Of a stretch of DNA of 64,000 bases, positions 26,430 through 35,332 are shown piece after piece. How positions within the stretch are numbered: the stretch's first letter is position 1; every line of letters begins with the position of its first letter. The stretch lies in the NCBI RefSeq assembly GCF_014698065.1, contig NZ_JACJSI010000018.1:1-64000 (forward strand), read 5' to 3'. The DNA comes from Nostoc flagelliforme FACHB-838. Its GTDB lineage: Bacteria > Cyanobacteriota > Cyanobacteriia > Cyanobacteriales > Nostocaceae. Below the pieces are notes generated by a model that did not search any database, had not been told where the DNA came from, and saw only the letters and a list, made by a program, of their open reading frames with translations. Made by a program: the position numbers and the translations under genes.

Positions 26430-27044
26430 GTGCTAGAAGAAACAGGTGTTGATAGGCTCTATAAAGAGTTTAAAACTTTAATAGAATATATTGAACAAGG
26501 AAATGAAATATCACTCCGAAATACAGTAGATGAAAATTTTAGAAAAGCTTTACTTTTATCCGCAGCAAGTTATTTTGAACACCGTATAACTAATGACATT
26601 CTCGAATACATGGGTGAAATATCTAACAAAAACGAGCTTTTAGTTTCCTTTGTCAGTAATAAGGCTATAAGTAGACAATATCATACGTATTTCAATTGGA
26701 AAGATACAAATGCAAATAGTTTTTTTGGTTTATTTGGTGATATATTTTCAAATTTTATCAAACAAGAAGTTAAAAATAGCGAACATCTGAGTTCATCTAT
26801 TAAGGCATTTCTTGAAATAGGACGCGAAAGAAATAGATTAGTTCATCAAGATTTTGGTACATTCTCTCTAGAAAAAACATCTGATGAAATCTATCTACTT
26901 TACAAAGATGCTCTAGTATTTGTGAATGTTTTACCTGATAAACTTCGCCAATGCTTACAAAAAAATGAAGCCGAAAAAATCGGGACTGAGATTTATTTCT
27001 CAGTCCCGATAAAAAAGCGGGCTAACCGCTATTTATATGGTTAA
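26430..27044 (+). CDS. HEPN-domain putative RNase (MAE_28990/MAE_18760-like)
   Basis: 204 residues from GTG 26430-26432, 4 bases after the DUF262 stop. Mostly helical; the HEPN RNase motif R-x4-H is present as R134-N-R-L-V-H139 within 'LEIGRERNRLVHQDFG'. It resembles the MAE_28990/MAE_18760 group of HEPN proteins (FRKALLLSAASYFEHRI at 37-53 is typical). HEPN enzymes cut RNA, commonly as toxins or abortive-infection effectors; the DUF262 partner would control it. The last about 20 codons (residues 184-204) lie within the two terminator hairpins of the convergent ycf35 gene, so this C-terminus may be a secondary extension. Activity is inferred from the motif. Confidence 0.75.
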   Translation: MLEETGVDRLYKEFKTLIEYIEQGNEISLRNTVDENFRKALLLSAASYFEHRITNDILEYMGEISNKNELLVSFVSNKAISRQYHTYFNWKDTNANSFFGLFGDIFSNFIKQEVKNSEHLSSSIKAFLEIGRERNRLVHQDFGTFSLEKTSDEIYLLYKDALVFVNVLPDKLRQCLQKNEAEKIGTEIYFSVPIKKRANRYLYG

Positions 27045-27048
27045 CCCG
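26974..27048 (-). terminator. Tandem intrinsic terminators of ycf35, inside the HEPN ORF
   Basis: On the minus strand the first hairpin, arms 27018-27027 and 27039-27048 (one mismatch), is followed by 'cTTTTTT'; the second, a perfect 13-base stem (26979-26991 with 26998-27010, loop of 6), is followed by TTTTTTC. Both therefore read as Rho-independent terminators for transcripts leaving ycf35. On the plus strand they are followed by A-runs, so they would not terminate the DUF262-HEPN transcript. Confidence 0.85.
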
Positions 27049-27077
27049 TGCAGCTTTGGGAACGCGCAGAGAAATTG

Positions 27078-27428
27078 TTATTGCAATACCAACTTCACAT
27101 TGGCGTTTTGCAGACCGCGCTGTTTTACTTCAGCCAAAGTTTTGTTAACGGCATACTTTTGGTTGATTGAGTTGATCAACTCGGTTTGGTTGTGCTTCTT
27201 AGCAACGCCCCACAGGTCAGCAATTAGGTCAAAAGAACCATCGCTGTTGCGAGACCAGCCGAGGTCATATTCGCCATCTAACATAGCAACGATGTCAGAA
27301 CGGACGCGCTGACCGTTATAACCACGGACATCAGCTTCAGTCTTTACGCTGATACCGAGGTCGCGCAAAGAAGCTTTGAGGATTTCGGCATCGGTGATCT
27401 TGGTACGCAGGGTGCTAAAGTGAGACAT
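27078..27428 (-). CDS. ycf35: Ycf35 / DUF1257 family protein
   Basis: 116 residues from ATG 27426-27428 (MSHFSTLRTKITDAEILKAS); the 13 upstream in-frame residues (MSFFSIFSLEETQ) are encoded by the RBS region 'ggaggaaacc' reverse complement and are not conserved. Family signature continues with 'RGYNGQRVRSDIVAMLDGEY' and 'DLGWSRNSDGSFDLIADLWG'. Ycf35 is a conserved cyanobacterial and red-algal plastid protein of unknown function. Its neighbour upstream is ycf46, as often in cyanobacteria. Confidence 0.92.
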   Translation of the reverse strand: MSHFSTLRTKITDAEILKASLRDLGISVKTEADVRGYNGQRVRSDIVAMLDGEYDLGWSRNSDGSFDLIADLWGVAKKHNQTELINSINQKYAVNKTLAEVKQRGLQNANVKLVLQ

Positions 27429-27483
27429 TTGGGTTTCCTCCAATGAGAAGATTGAGAAAAACGACAACGGTTTGTTTCGGGCG

Positions 27484-27516
27484 AAGCCGCTCTTAGCAGG
27501 ATGCGGCTTTTTTTTA
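27484..27516 (+). terminator. Plus-strand intrinsic terminator in the ycf46-ycf35 gap
   Basis: 'aagccgc' (27484-27490) pairs with 'gcggctt' (27503-27509), directly followed by seven T. It is oriented to stop transcripts coming from the DUF262-HEPN side, that is antisense to ycf35. A palindromic pair 'gctagc…gctagc' (27522-27540) and 'ctttcc…ggaaag' (27541-27569) follow and may serve the minus-strand ycf46 transcript. Confidence 0.65.
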
Positions 27517-27570
27517 TAACTGCTAGCATTCAGAGCTAGCCTTTCCCCCTGGGATGGCAGAGGAAAGCTT

Positions 27571-29082
27571 TTAGAACTCCATTCGCTGATATTCAGCTAC
27601 GGAGGATGCTGCGGGGCGTGCGCGCTGTCTGGCCCAATCTCTCAGAGCCGTTACTTGTTCTTGCATCGTTCGAGACAGCGGCAATGTTGCCTTCAGTGCA
27701 GCAATAATATCTAGTTGGGTGAACTCCCGATCTTGGGCAAAAGCTTCATACATTGCCGCAACAATCGCTTGCTCAATTTCTGCCCCAGAAAAACCATCAG
27801 ACATCTTGGCTAGTTGCTCAAGATCGAATCGAGAGATGTCTTCACGGCGCTTGGTCAGATGAATATTAAAAATGTGTTGCCGTTCTTCCGGTGTTGGCAG
27901 ATCGACAAAGAAAATTTCGTCAAAGCGTCCTTTCCTCAAGAACTCCCCAGGTAAGCGTTCTACTCTGTTGGCAGTTGCCATTACGAACACTGGTGATTTC
28001 TTATCTTGCATCCATGTTAGGAAAGAGCCGAAGATTCTACTTGAAGTCCCCCCATCCGAATCGGAAGAACCTCCACTACCAGCAAAGGATTTATCCAATT
28101 CATCGATAAACAAAATCGCTGGGGAAATAGATTCTGCTGTTTTCAGGGCGTTCCGCAAGTTTGCTTCACTTCGTCCCACCATTGAGCCGTCGTAAACTCG
28201 CCCCATATCCAACCGCAACAGTGGTAAACCCCACAGTCGGGAAGTAGTTTTGGCAATTAATGACTTACCGCAACCGGGAACACCTAAAATCAACATCCCC
28301 TTTGGTTGAGGCAAACCATACTCTCTCGCTCTTTCTGTGAAAGCGTTAGAGCGTTGCTTGAGCCATCTTTTTAACTCTTCTAAGCCACCTACAGCATCAA
28401 TGGTTTCATCTTCTTCAATGTACTCTAAGATTCCATTACGCCGAATTAGTTGCTTTTTCTCAGATAAAACGATATCTACTTCATCTTCCGTCAAACGCCC
28501 TGTAGTTACCTGTGCCTTACGGTAGACTTTTTCAGCTTCATCTTTAGTTAGACCTAAAGCTGCTCTCAAAAGCTTTTCTCTGGCTTCTGTTGTCAACCGC
28601 CGACCACGGTTTTGGTCTACATGATGAGTTAGTACTTTATTCAACTCTGCCATATCTGGCAGGGTAAAATCGATAACAACAACTTCTTTTTCTAACTCTA
28701 TAGGCACTTGTTGCATTGGAGACATCAAAATGATGTTCTTTTGCGTACCTTTAAAGCTAGCGATCGCATCACGTAACGATCTATTTGTTGCAGGCGCATC
28801 AATAAAGGGGTGTAAATCTTTAAGAATAAATATACTGGGTTCTTTCTGGCGGATTATCCACTCTATCGCCGCCTCTGGAGACACGGTGTTGTGCTGGGTG
28901 ACATTCCGGGGTTGACCATACTCCACAATACCATGCGTTACTGTCCAAACAAATACTCGGCGCTGGGGCTTTAACGACTGGGCGATGGTAGAAACTGCTA
29001 GCTCGGCCCGCTCTTCCTCGGAGGTCACAAGGTAGATTAAAGGGTATTGAGCTTGAATTAGGATATTGAGCTCTTCTTTCAT
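27571..29082 (-). CDS. ycf46: Ycf46 AAA+ ATPase
   Basis: 503 residues, the normal length of Ycf46. The N-terminal half (1-220) is a degenerate RecA/AAA-like domain (ILIQAQYPLIYLVTSEEERA); the C-terminal half is an active AAA+ module with Walker A GVPGCGKS (267-274), Walker B ILFIDELD (323-330), the SRH-type segment 'FVMATANRVERLPGEFLRKG' + RFDEIFFVDLP. Ycf46 is encoded in cyanobacteria and in red-lineage plastids; in Synechocystis it has been linked to CO2 uptake and photosynthesis regulation, but no mechanism is established. The neighbours ycf35 and a small RHH protein are on the same strand. Confidence 0.93.
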   Translation of the reverse strand: MKEELNILIQAQYPLIYLVTSEEERAELAVSTIAQSLKPQRRVFVWTVTHGIVEYGQPRNVTQHNTVSPEAAIEWIIRQKEPSIFILKDLHPFIDAPATNRSLRDAIASFKGTQKNIILMSPMQQVPIELEKEVVVIDFTLPDMAELNKVLTHHVDQNRGRRLTTEAREKLLRAALGLTKDEAEKVYRKAQVTTGRLTEDEVDIVLSEKKQLIRRNGILEYIEEDETIDAVGGLEELKRWLKQRSNAFTERAREYGLPQPKGMLILGVPGCGKSLIAKTTSRLWGLPLLRLDMGRVYDGSMVGRSEANLRNALKTAESISPAILFIDELDKSFAGSGGSSDSDGGTSSRIFGSFLTWMQDKKSPVFVMATANRVERLPGEFLRKGRFDEIFFVDLPTPEERQHIFNIHLTKRREDISRFDLEQLAKMSDGFSGAEIEQAIVAAMYEAFAQDREFTQLDIIAALKATLPLSRTMQEQVTALRDWARQRARPAASSVAEYQRMEF

Positions 29083-29174
29083 ACTTCGACCTACTTGAGA
29101 CCTTATAGAGACAGTAGAGACATTGCTTCTGGTAAAGACAACCGAATCATGAATAATTCATAATTCCAATCCAT

Positions 29175-29528
29175 TTAGCAAGGAACTAACTCTTCCTCGC
29201 CCTTGGGATGGGTTTCATCTTCATCCATTTCATCAATAGAAAGATGTTGTTGACCGACTACTCCTGGTTGATTGCCCAAAGTAACCAGTTCCCCATCACG
29301 TAAGACTAATGAGCTATCACAAGTTGGGCATGAATAAACTCTATGAGTCCGCCCATAAGAAGAGTCTTCTAACTCGTCAACCAATTCTTGATTAGACAGG
29401 TAAAAACCAAGGGCACGTTCGGCAAGTTCTGACATTGGTTCGGAATCTACTGCTGAACGAATCTTCAGTTTTCTGTGCAACTCTGGCGATAAATACAAAG
29501 TGACCTTTTGCTTAGTTTGCGTTTGCAT
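29175..29528 (-). CDS. RHH protein with C-terminal CxxC, conserved cyanobacterial
   Basis: 117 residues. Residues 8-45 (KVTLYLSPELHRKLKIRSAV then SELAERALGFYL) form a ribbon-helix-helix domain. A small cysteine motif follows (YSCPTCDSSLVLRDGE, C67 and C70) and the tail is very acidic, ending in VPC; with only one CxxC it is not a complete zinc ribbon by itself but could bind zinc in a dimer. Probably a DNA-binding regulator. It lies 92 bases upstream of ycf46 on the same strand, so it may regulate or be co-transcribed with it. No characterised homologue is known to me. Confidence 0.7.
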   Translation of the reverse strand: MQTQTKQKVTLYLSPELHRKLKIRSAVDSEPMSELAERALGFYLSNQELVDELEDSSYGRTHRVYSCPTCDSSLVLRDGELVTLGNQPGVVGQQHLSIDEMDEDETHPKGEEELVPC

Positions 29529-29770
29529 ATAACTCTTTAACGGTCTTACCCGGGTATGTATATCAAGGTATCGGTTCTTTTCTAGCTTGTCAAGACAGCA
29601 AAACGTTTTGGCGCTAATTTTGTTACATTTATTTACATTAAAGGCGGAAATGCTGTTTATTAAGTAGCCATTATCAACTGCTTACACTAGAAAATTTGAT
29701 AGGTTGTGGCTCGTAGTCATTGCCCAACAATGGGACGATAAATTATTAGATAAGCTATTTGTAAAGCTGT

Positions 29771-30286
29771 ATGTGTAAAGAAATAAGTCCAACTGAACAA
29801 AATAAAGATATTGTTCTTCAGTTCTATGGAGCTTTCGACAGGCGGAATATTAGCGAAGCCTTTGCGCTTCTGGCTCCCAATTTTGTCGCTCACATGGCTG
29901 GCACATCTGCTCCTCTTGACAGTGAAGGTTTTGAACAGTTCGGTATGGCTTTCTACTTAGCCTTTACGAATGGTCAACATAAATTTGACCAGGTGCTTGT
30001 TGAAGGAGATAAAGTCGTTACTTGTGGAACATTTACAGCTACGCATCTTGGTGACTTCCAAGGTCTTCCTTCAACAGGTAAGCAAATTAAGTTATCAATC
30101 ATGCATATTGATCGCGTTGAAAACAGCAAAATTGTAGAGCATTGGGGACAAGGAGATGCCCTTGGATTAATGCAACAGTTGGGTATTGTCTTTTTACCAG
30201 GGCCGGCGCTTTTGCCACATATCCTTAAAAGTCTTTTATCAAAGCTGTTTAAAAAGCCAACAGGAATTAATAACTTGGGTGTGTGA
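29771..30286 (+). CDS. SnoaL-like / ester cyclase family protein
   Basis: 171 residues. Residues 10-135 have the SnoaL/NTF2-like cone fold pattern: 'NKDIVLQFYGAFDRRNISEA', 'LLAPNFVAHMAG', 'QHKFDQVLVEGDKVVTCGTF', 'HIDRVENSKIVEHWGQGDAL' where H and W of 'VEHWGQGD' are conserved in the ester cyclase group. Such proteins are small-molecule isomerases, cyclases or hydrolases; the substrate is unknown. The C-terminal 35 residues are extra and basic. Monocistronic, convergent with the FHA gene. Confidence 0.75.
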   Translation: MCKEISPTEQNKDIVLQFYGAFDRRNISEAFALLAPNFVAHMAGTSAPLDSEGFEQFGMAFYLAFTNGQHKFDQVLVEGDKVVTCGTFTATHLGDFQGLPSTGKQIKLSIMHIDRVENSKIVEHWGQGDALGLMQQLGIVFLPGPALLPHILKSLLSKLFKKPTGINNLGV

Positions 30287-30345
30287 TCTTCTGGTTAAGA
30301 GAGCAGCCAAGGTTTTTACCAGAACGTGAATTAGCGATCGCTAAT

Positions 30346-31155
30346 TTAATGATTGCCTGAGTTGGCTGATTTTTTAACTATCTGGAGCGTAAGCGGATTA
30401 AAGTTGAACACCTTTCCGGTTGTAAACAACTGATATCCACAAGATATGCCAGCAAATGACACCAGCATAGAAAAAAGGGACACAGAACCCATTACAACAC
30501 CATTGGCGATGAATAGAGCAATTCCTATGCCAATCAACACCCATCCCAGTTTCCGATTATCGCGCCCACCCCAATTTAGAGCTACTACACCTCCAATACA
30601 CAGCAAAATTCCAGGTGTACTGCGTAAATAGACACTTACATAAATACTTGTACTTAAAAATGTAACGCCTGCTAGGATTAGCCCTAAGCCAATGAGCTTG
30701 CTGGCAAGGATTACTTGCTCCTCTTCTTTGCCGATGGTAGGCGCTGTAATTTTTGTGGGCGCGGAGTTTAGCGGAGGATTTGTTGCGGCAGATGCAGAGT
30801 GCAGCTGCACCCTAAACATGAAAGTTATTTTGTCTCCCTGCCCAAGGGAAATTCTATCTCCTGTATGTAGTGGGAAAAAAACTTGAGGTTGAAGTTTCGC
30901 ACCGTTAATGTATGTGCCATTAGAACTGCCCAAATCGGTGATATGGTATTCATCCCCATTTATCCAAATTTGCGCGTGGATGCGAGATGCCACATCCGAA
31001 TTTGGTAAGCCAGAAATATCAATATCTGGTGGTTTTTGGTCGTTTGGCTTACCGATGCAAATTACAGAAAGATTTGCTGGAAATTGCAAAGATGTGTTGG
31101 TTTGGAAGTGAAAAAGCTCCAAAGTTAGCTCGGCTGTCTGAGATACACTGTACAT
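30346..31155 (-). CDS. FHA-domain membrane protein
   Basis: 269 residues. FHA domain at 31-117 with its phosphothreonine-binding residues: 'SRIHAQIWINGDEYHITDLG' then SSNGTYING and LHTGDRISLG. After a linker there are about four hydrophobic segments at 150-252 (LIGLGLILAGVTFLSTSIYV, GILLCIGGVVALNWGG, LGWVLIGIGIALFIANGVVM, LFSMLVSFAGISCGYQLF). It probably brings phosphorylated partners to the membrane. No kinase is adjacent. Convergent with the SnoaL-like gene. Confidence 0.85.
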   Translation of the reverse strand: MYSVSQTAELTLELFHFQTNTSLQFPANLSVICIGKPNDQKPPDIDISGLPNSDVASRIHAQIWINGDEYHITDLGSSNGTYINGAKLQPQVFFPLHTGDRISLGQGDKITFMFRVQLHSASAATNPPLNSAPTKITAPTIGKEEEQVILASKLIGLGLILAGVTFLSTSIYVSVYLRSTPGILLCIGGVVALNWGGRDNRKLGWVLIGIGIALFIANGVVMGSVSLFSMLVSFAGISCGYQLFTTGKVFNFNPLTLQIVKKSANSGNH

Positions 31156-31375
31156 AAATTGTCTTATAAAGCACTGTTTATAAGTTTCTCTACTGAGAAC
31201 TCAAAAGAGAATGGTAAATATCCTGAATATTATTGAATTTTTAATTAGCCCTCTTGTGGTGCTGTTTCTTCAGCAGTTTACGGATTCGAGAATAGCTAGT
31301 AAATTGGCGAAGGTATTGATCTGAGTTTCTGGTACTTCAATACAATCAGTGACTTTGGCAAAATGTGTAATGTAA

Positions 31376-31906
31376 ATGGCTACTGCTAATAAAATCTGTA
31401 GTTGGGGGCGAAGAATTTATCGGTTTACCGCCAGCGTTAGCGGAGTTATTGCCCTGTTAATAATTTTGTGGGGTTGTACTGCAAATGATTTTAACGCTGG
31501 AGCGATCGCCTGGAAAACTTATAGCAACTCCCGTTATGGCTTTGAATTTCCATATCCGAGTAACTGGACTTCTTTAGCAGCACCAGCAAATGCTGATGGA
31601 ATTGCGTTTTTTTCACCACAGGATAACTCAGTGGAAATTCGGGGATGGGCAAGTAAGCAGTTACCAAATTCGATTGTTACAAATCAAGAATCTGTGAAAA
31701 AGATAAAACCCAACTTTCAAACCGCCCAAGGAGTGTCTGGGATGCTGGTTGTAGAAGTTGATCAACAAGTAGGTTCAATGACACTGACACTAACTCAGAG
31801 TCAAGTGAAATACAACTGGCAAGGACGAAGCAAGAGCCAAGAATTTCAAGATTACTATCGTTTCTTTTATTACATTGCCCAACAGTATCGCATTCCGAAG
31901 CCCTGA
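31376..31906 (+). CDS. PsbP-like lipoprotein
   Basis: 176 residues. An N-terminal hydrophobic segment ends in a lipobox-like 'IILWGC' with the cysteine at about residue 34, so it is probably lipidated. The mature part begins 'KTYSNSRYGFEFPYPSNWTS', the typical opening of PsbP/MOG1-fold proteins, and continues with weak strands. PsbP family members in cyanobacteria assist photosystem II or have unknown roles; this one is not the canonical PsbP and could be a divergent paralogue. Single gene ahead of sqdB. Confidence 0.65.
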   Translation: MATANKICSWGRRIYRFTASVSGVIALLIILWGCTANDFNAGAIAWKTYSNSRYGFEFPYPSNWTSLAAPANADGIAFFSPQDNSVEIRGWASKQLPNSIVTNQESVKKIKPNFQTAQGVSGMLVVEVDQQVGSMTLTLTQSQVKYNWQGRSKSQEFQDYYRFFYYIAQQYRIPKP

Positions 31907-32058
31907 GTTAGGAGTTAGGAGTGAAGAGTGAAGAGTTAGAATAATTCCGTTTATTTTCCACCATTTTCCCCTGCTCTCTGCTCCCAAAATTTACATCTCT
32001 CCCAGAATGATGATTGAGAGGGGACAGAAACCTGATAGATTTAGCTATCAGCGAGTAA

Positions 32059-33225
<1,167 letters not shown>

Positions 33226-33260
33226 GGCGATATGAGGCGTGACATCCGACACCCTTAGTC

Positions 33261-33299
33261 TTTTCTCATTCCCATGCTCCCTATGGGAATGAGAGAAAA
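33261..33299. terminator. Bidirectional terminator between sqdB and an acetyltransferase gene
   Basis: 'ttttctcattcccat' (33261-33275) pairs with 'atgggaatgagagaaaa' (33283-33299), giving a U-tract on both strands, as expected between two convergent genes. Confidence 0.8.
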
Positions 33300-33307
33300 A
33301 CTAAGTT

Positions 33308-33769
33308 CTAGAGCGCCATAACCATAATCAAGCAGGGATTGCTAGACCAAATGCTTGTAAATTCTTCAAGAGGTCGAAATCCTACCTGAAGATAGAATTT
33401 CCTGGTGTTATCAAAGAAAGAATCAGGGCAAGATAATCCAAGAGTTTTTACTTGGAGAAATTCTAAGCCTCTGTTTCGACAGTACTTAACTGAGTGTTCA
33501 ACGAGAGCCTTTCCAATGCCCTGACGATGATATTCGGGCGCAACACCCATAACGTAAATCTCTCCACTAAACTCATTATGTTCCTTAAGTGAAAGGAATC
33601 CTATAATGGCATCTGTCTGAGTCACAGCAGCAAATAGGGGGAGTTCATTGACCTGATGGCAGTACTCTACAATCCCTGACTCAGTACCGAACCAATTAGG
33701 CAGCAAGCGCAAAATGCCTTCAGCGATTTCGCCTTTACAATTAGTAATTTCTTGAATGGAGAATTTCAC
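33308..33769 (-). CDS. GNAT family N-acetyltransferase
   Basis: 153 residues, a complete single-domain GNAT. Motif A 'IYVMGVAPEYHRQGIGKALV' (about 82-101) holds the acetyl-CoA loop Q-G-I-G-K-A; motif B is 'YLQVGFRPLEEF'. Substrate unknown. It lies antisense between sqdB and sqdX and diverges from sqdX. No link to sulfolipid synthesis is evident. Confidence 0.9.
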   Translation of the reverse strand: MKFSIQEITNCKGEIAEGILRLLPNWFGTESGIVEYCHQVNELPLFAAVTQTDAIIGFLSLKEHNEFSGEIYVMGVAPEYHRQGIGKALVEHSVKYCRNRGLEFLQVKTLGLSCPDSFFDNTRKFYLQVGFRPLEEFTSIWSSNPCLIMVMAL

Positions 33770-33866
33770 AGCAGAATTGATTACAGCACAGGAGATAGTT
33801 TACTCTGTGTTTGATACCGAAACACAAGCAAAGCTGAGATTATCTGCCTGGACTGAATAGTTTTAT

Positions 33867-35036
33867 ATGAGAATTGCCCTATTTACCGAAACCTTTTTAC
33901 CCAAGGTTGACGGCATTGTAACGCGCCTGCGCCATACTGTTGACCATTTACAGCGCAGTGGTAATCAAGTGCTGGTAATTGCCCCTGATGGAGGCATCAC
34001 TGAACACAAAGGCGCTAAAGTTTACGGCGTTACTGGCTTTCCTCTGCCATTGTATCCAGAATTGAAAATGGCACTTCCCCGCCCAGCCATTGGGTACGCC
34101 TTAGAAGAGTTCAAGCCAGATATTATTCATGTCGTGAATCCAGCAGTTTTAGGTTTGTCTGGGATATTTTACAGCAAAATCCTCAAAATCCCCTTAGTAG
34201 CGTCTTATCACACGCATTTACCCCAATATCTCCAGCATTACGGCTTGGCGATGCTGGAGGGTTTTCTTTGGGAACTGCTGAAAGGCGCTCATAATCAAGC
34301 AGCTTTAAATCTGTGTACTTCCACAGCAATGGTGGAGGAGCTGACAGCACATGGTATTGAACGTGTAGATTTATGGCAGCGTGGGGTGGATACGGAATTA
34401 TTTCACCCCGATTTAGCTAGTCTAGAGATGCGATCGCGCCTATCAAAAAATCATCCAGAAAGTCCATTGCTACTCTACGTGGGGCGGCTTTCTGCTGAAA
34501 AAGAAATTGAGCGCATCAAACCAATTTTAGAAGCAATTCCCGAAGCGCGGTTAGCATTGGTTGGGGATGGCCCTCACCGTGAAGCATTGCAAAAACACTT
34601 TGCTGGCACAAACACTTATTTTGTTGGGTATCTTATGGGGCAAGAGTTAGGTTCTGCCTTTGCGAGTGCTGATGCCTTTATCTTTCCTTCTCGTACAGAG
34701 ACACTAGGCTTAGTACTACTAGAAGCAATGGCAGCTGGCTGTCCAGTAGTAGCAGCCCGTTCCGGGGGGATTCCTGATATTGTCACAGATGGAGTAAATG
34801 GATATCTTTTTGAGCCAACAGCAGATGTTCAAGGAGCGTTCGCCCCTGGCGTTGGCGGAGCCATCGCTGCTACTGTTCGCCTCTTAGAACAAAAACAACA
34901 ACGAGACATCATCCGTCAAAATGCTCGCCAGGAGGCAGAAAGTTGGGGTTGGCCATCTGCTACCAGACAGCTAGTAGATTACTATCAAAAGGTAATATTT
35001 TCTGAAAAATTGGCAAAATCAGGGAGTAGGGAGTAG
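33867..35036 (+). CDS. sqdX: Sulfoquinovosyl diacylglycerol synthase (glycosyltransferase family 4)
   Basis: 389 residues. N-terminal GT4 domain 'RIALFTETFLPKVDGIVTRL' and C-terminal nucleotide-sugar site 'LLYVGRLSAEKEIERI' and 'FPSRTETLGLVLLEAMAAG'. It transfers sulfoquinovose from UDP-sulfoquinovose to diacylglycerol at the membrane, the last step of sulfolipid synthesis, and pairs with sqdB upstream. Oddity: residues about 325-332 (FAPGVGGA) look like an in-frame 24-base insertion of repeat DNA (34833-34862); without it the text reads 'ADVQGAIAATVRLL', as in other SqdX proteins. The insertion is in a loop near the C-terminus and need not destroy activity. Confidence 0.94.
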   Translation: MRIALFTETFLPKVDGIVTRLRHTVDHLQRSGNQVLVIAPDGGITEHKGAKVYGVTGFPLPLYPELKMALPRPAIGYALEEFKPDIIHVVNPAVLGLSGIFYSKILKIPLVASYHTHLPQYLQHYGLAMLEGFLWELLKGAHNQAALNLCTSTAMVEELTAHGIERVDLWQRGVDTELFHPDLASLEMRSRLSKNHPESPLLLYVGRLSAEKEIERIKPILEAIPEARLALVGDGPHREALQKHFAGTNTYFVGYLMGQELGSAFASADAFIFPSRTETLGLVLLEAMAAGCPVVAARSGGIPDIVTDGVNGYLFEPTADVQGAFAPGVGGAIAATVRLLEQKQQRDIIRQNARQEAESWGWPSATRQLVDYYQKVIFSEKLAKSGSRE

Positions 35037-35332
35037 GGAGTAGGGGAGGCAGAGGAGCAGGGGAAGAAGAACTATTATTGACCCATGCTCCATGCCCAAA
35101 ATCTAAAATTTAAAATTCCCGTGATCGAAACAGACTCATGATACAGAGCAAGTAAATTTATTTATGGAGAAGAAAAAAATGTATGTAGTAATGCACTGCG
35201 CGTTCGCCCTTGGTGTTTCGTAGAGAGAAATACGGTGTCCGTTGACTTGCCCCTAAATTTATTTATGGTTACTGAGCGTAGCCGAAGTATGGGGATTATT
35301 AATTTTGAATTTTGAATTCGGAGCAAAGCGAC

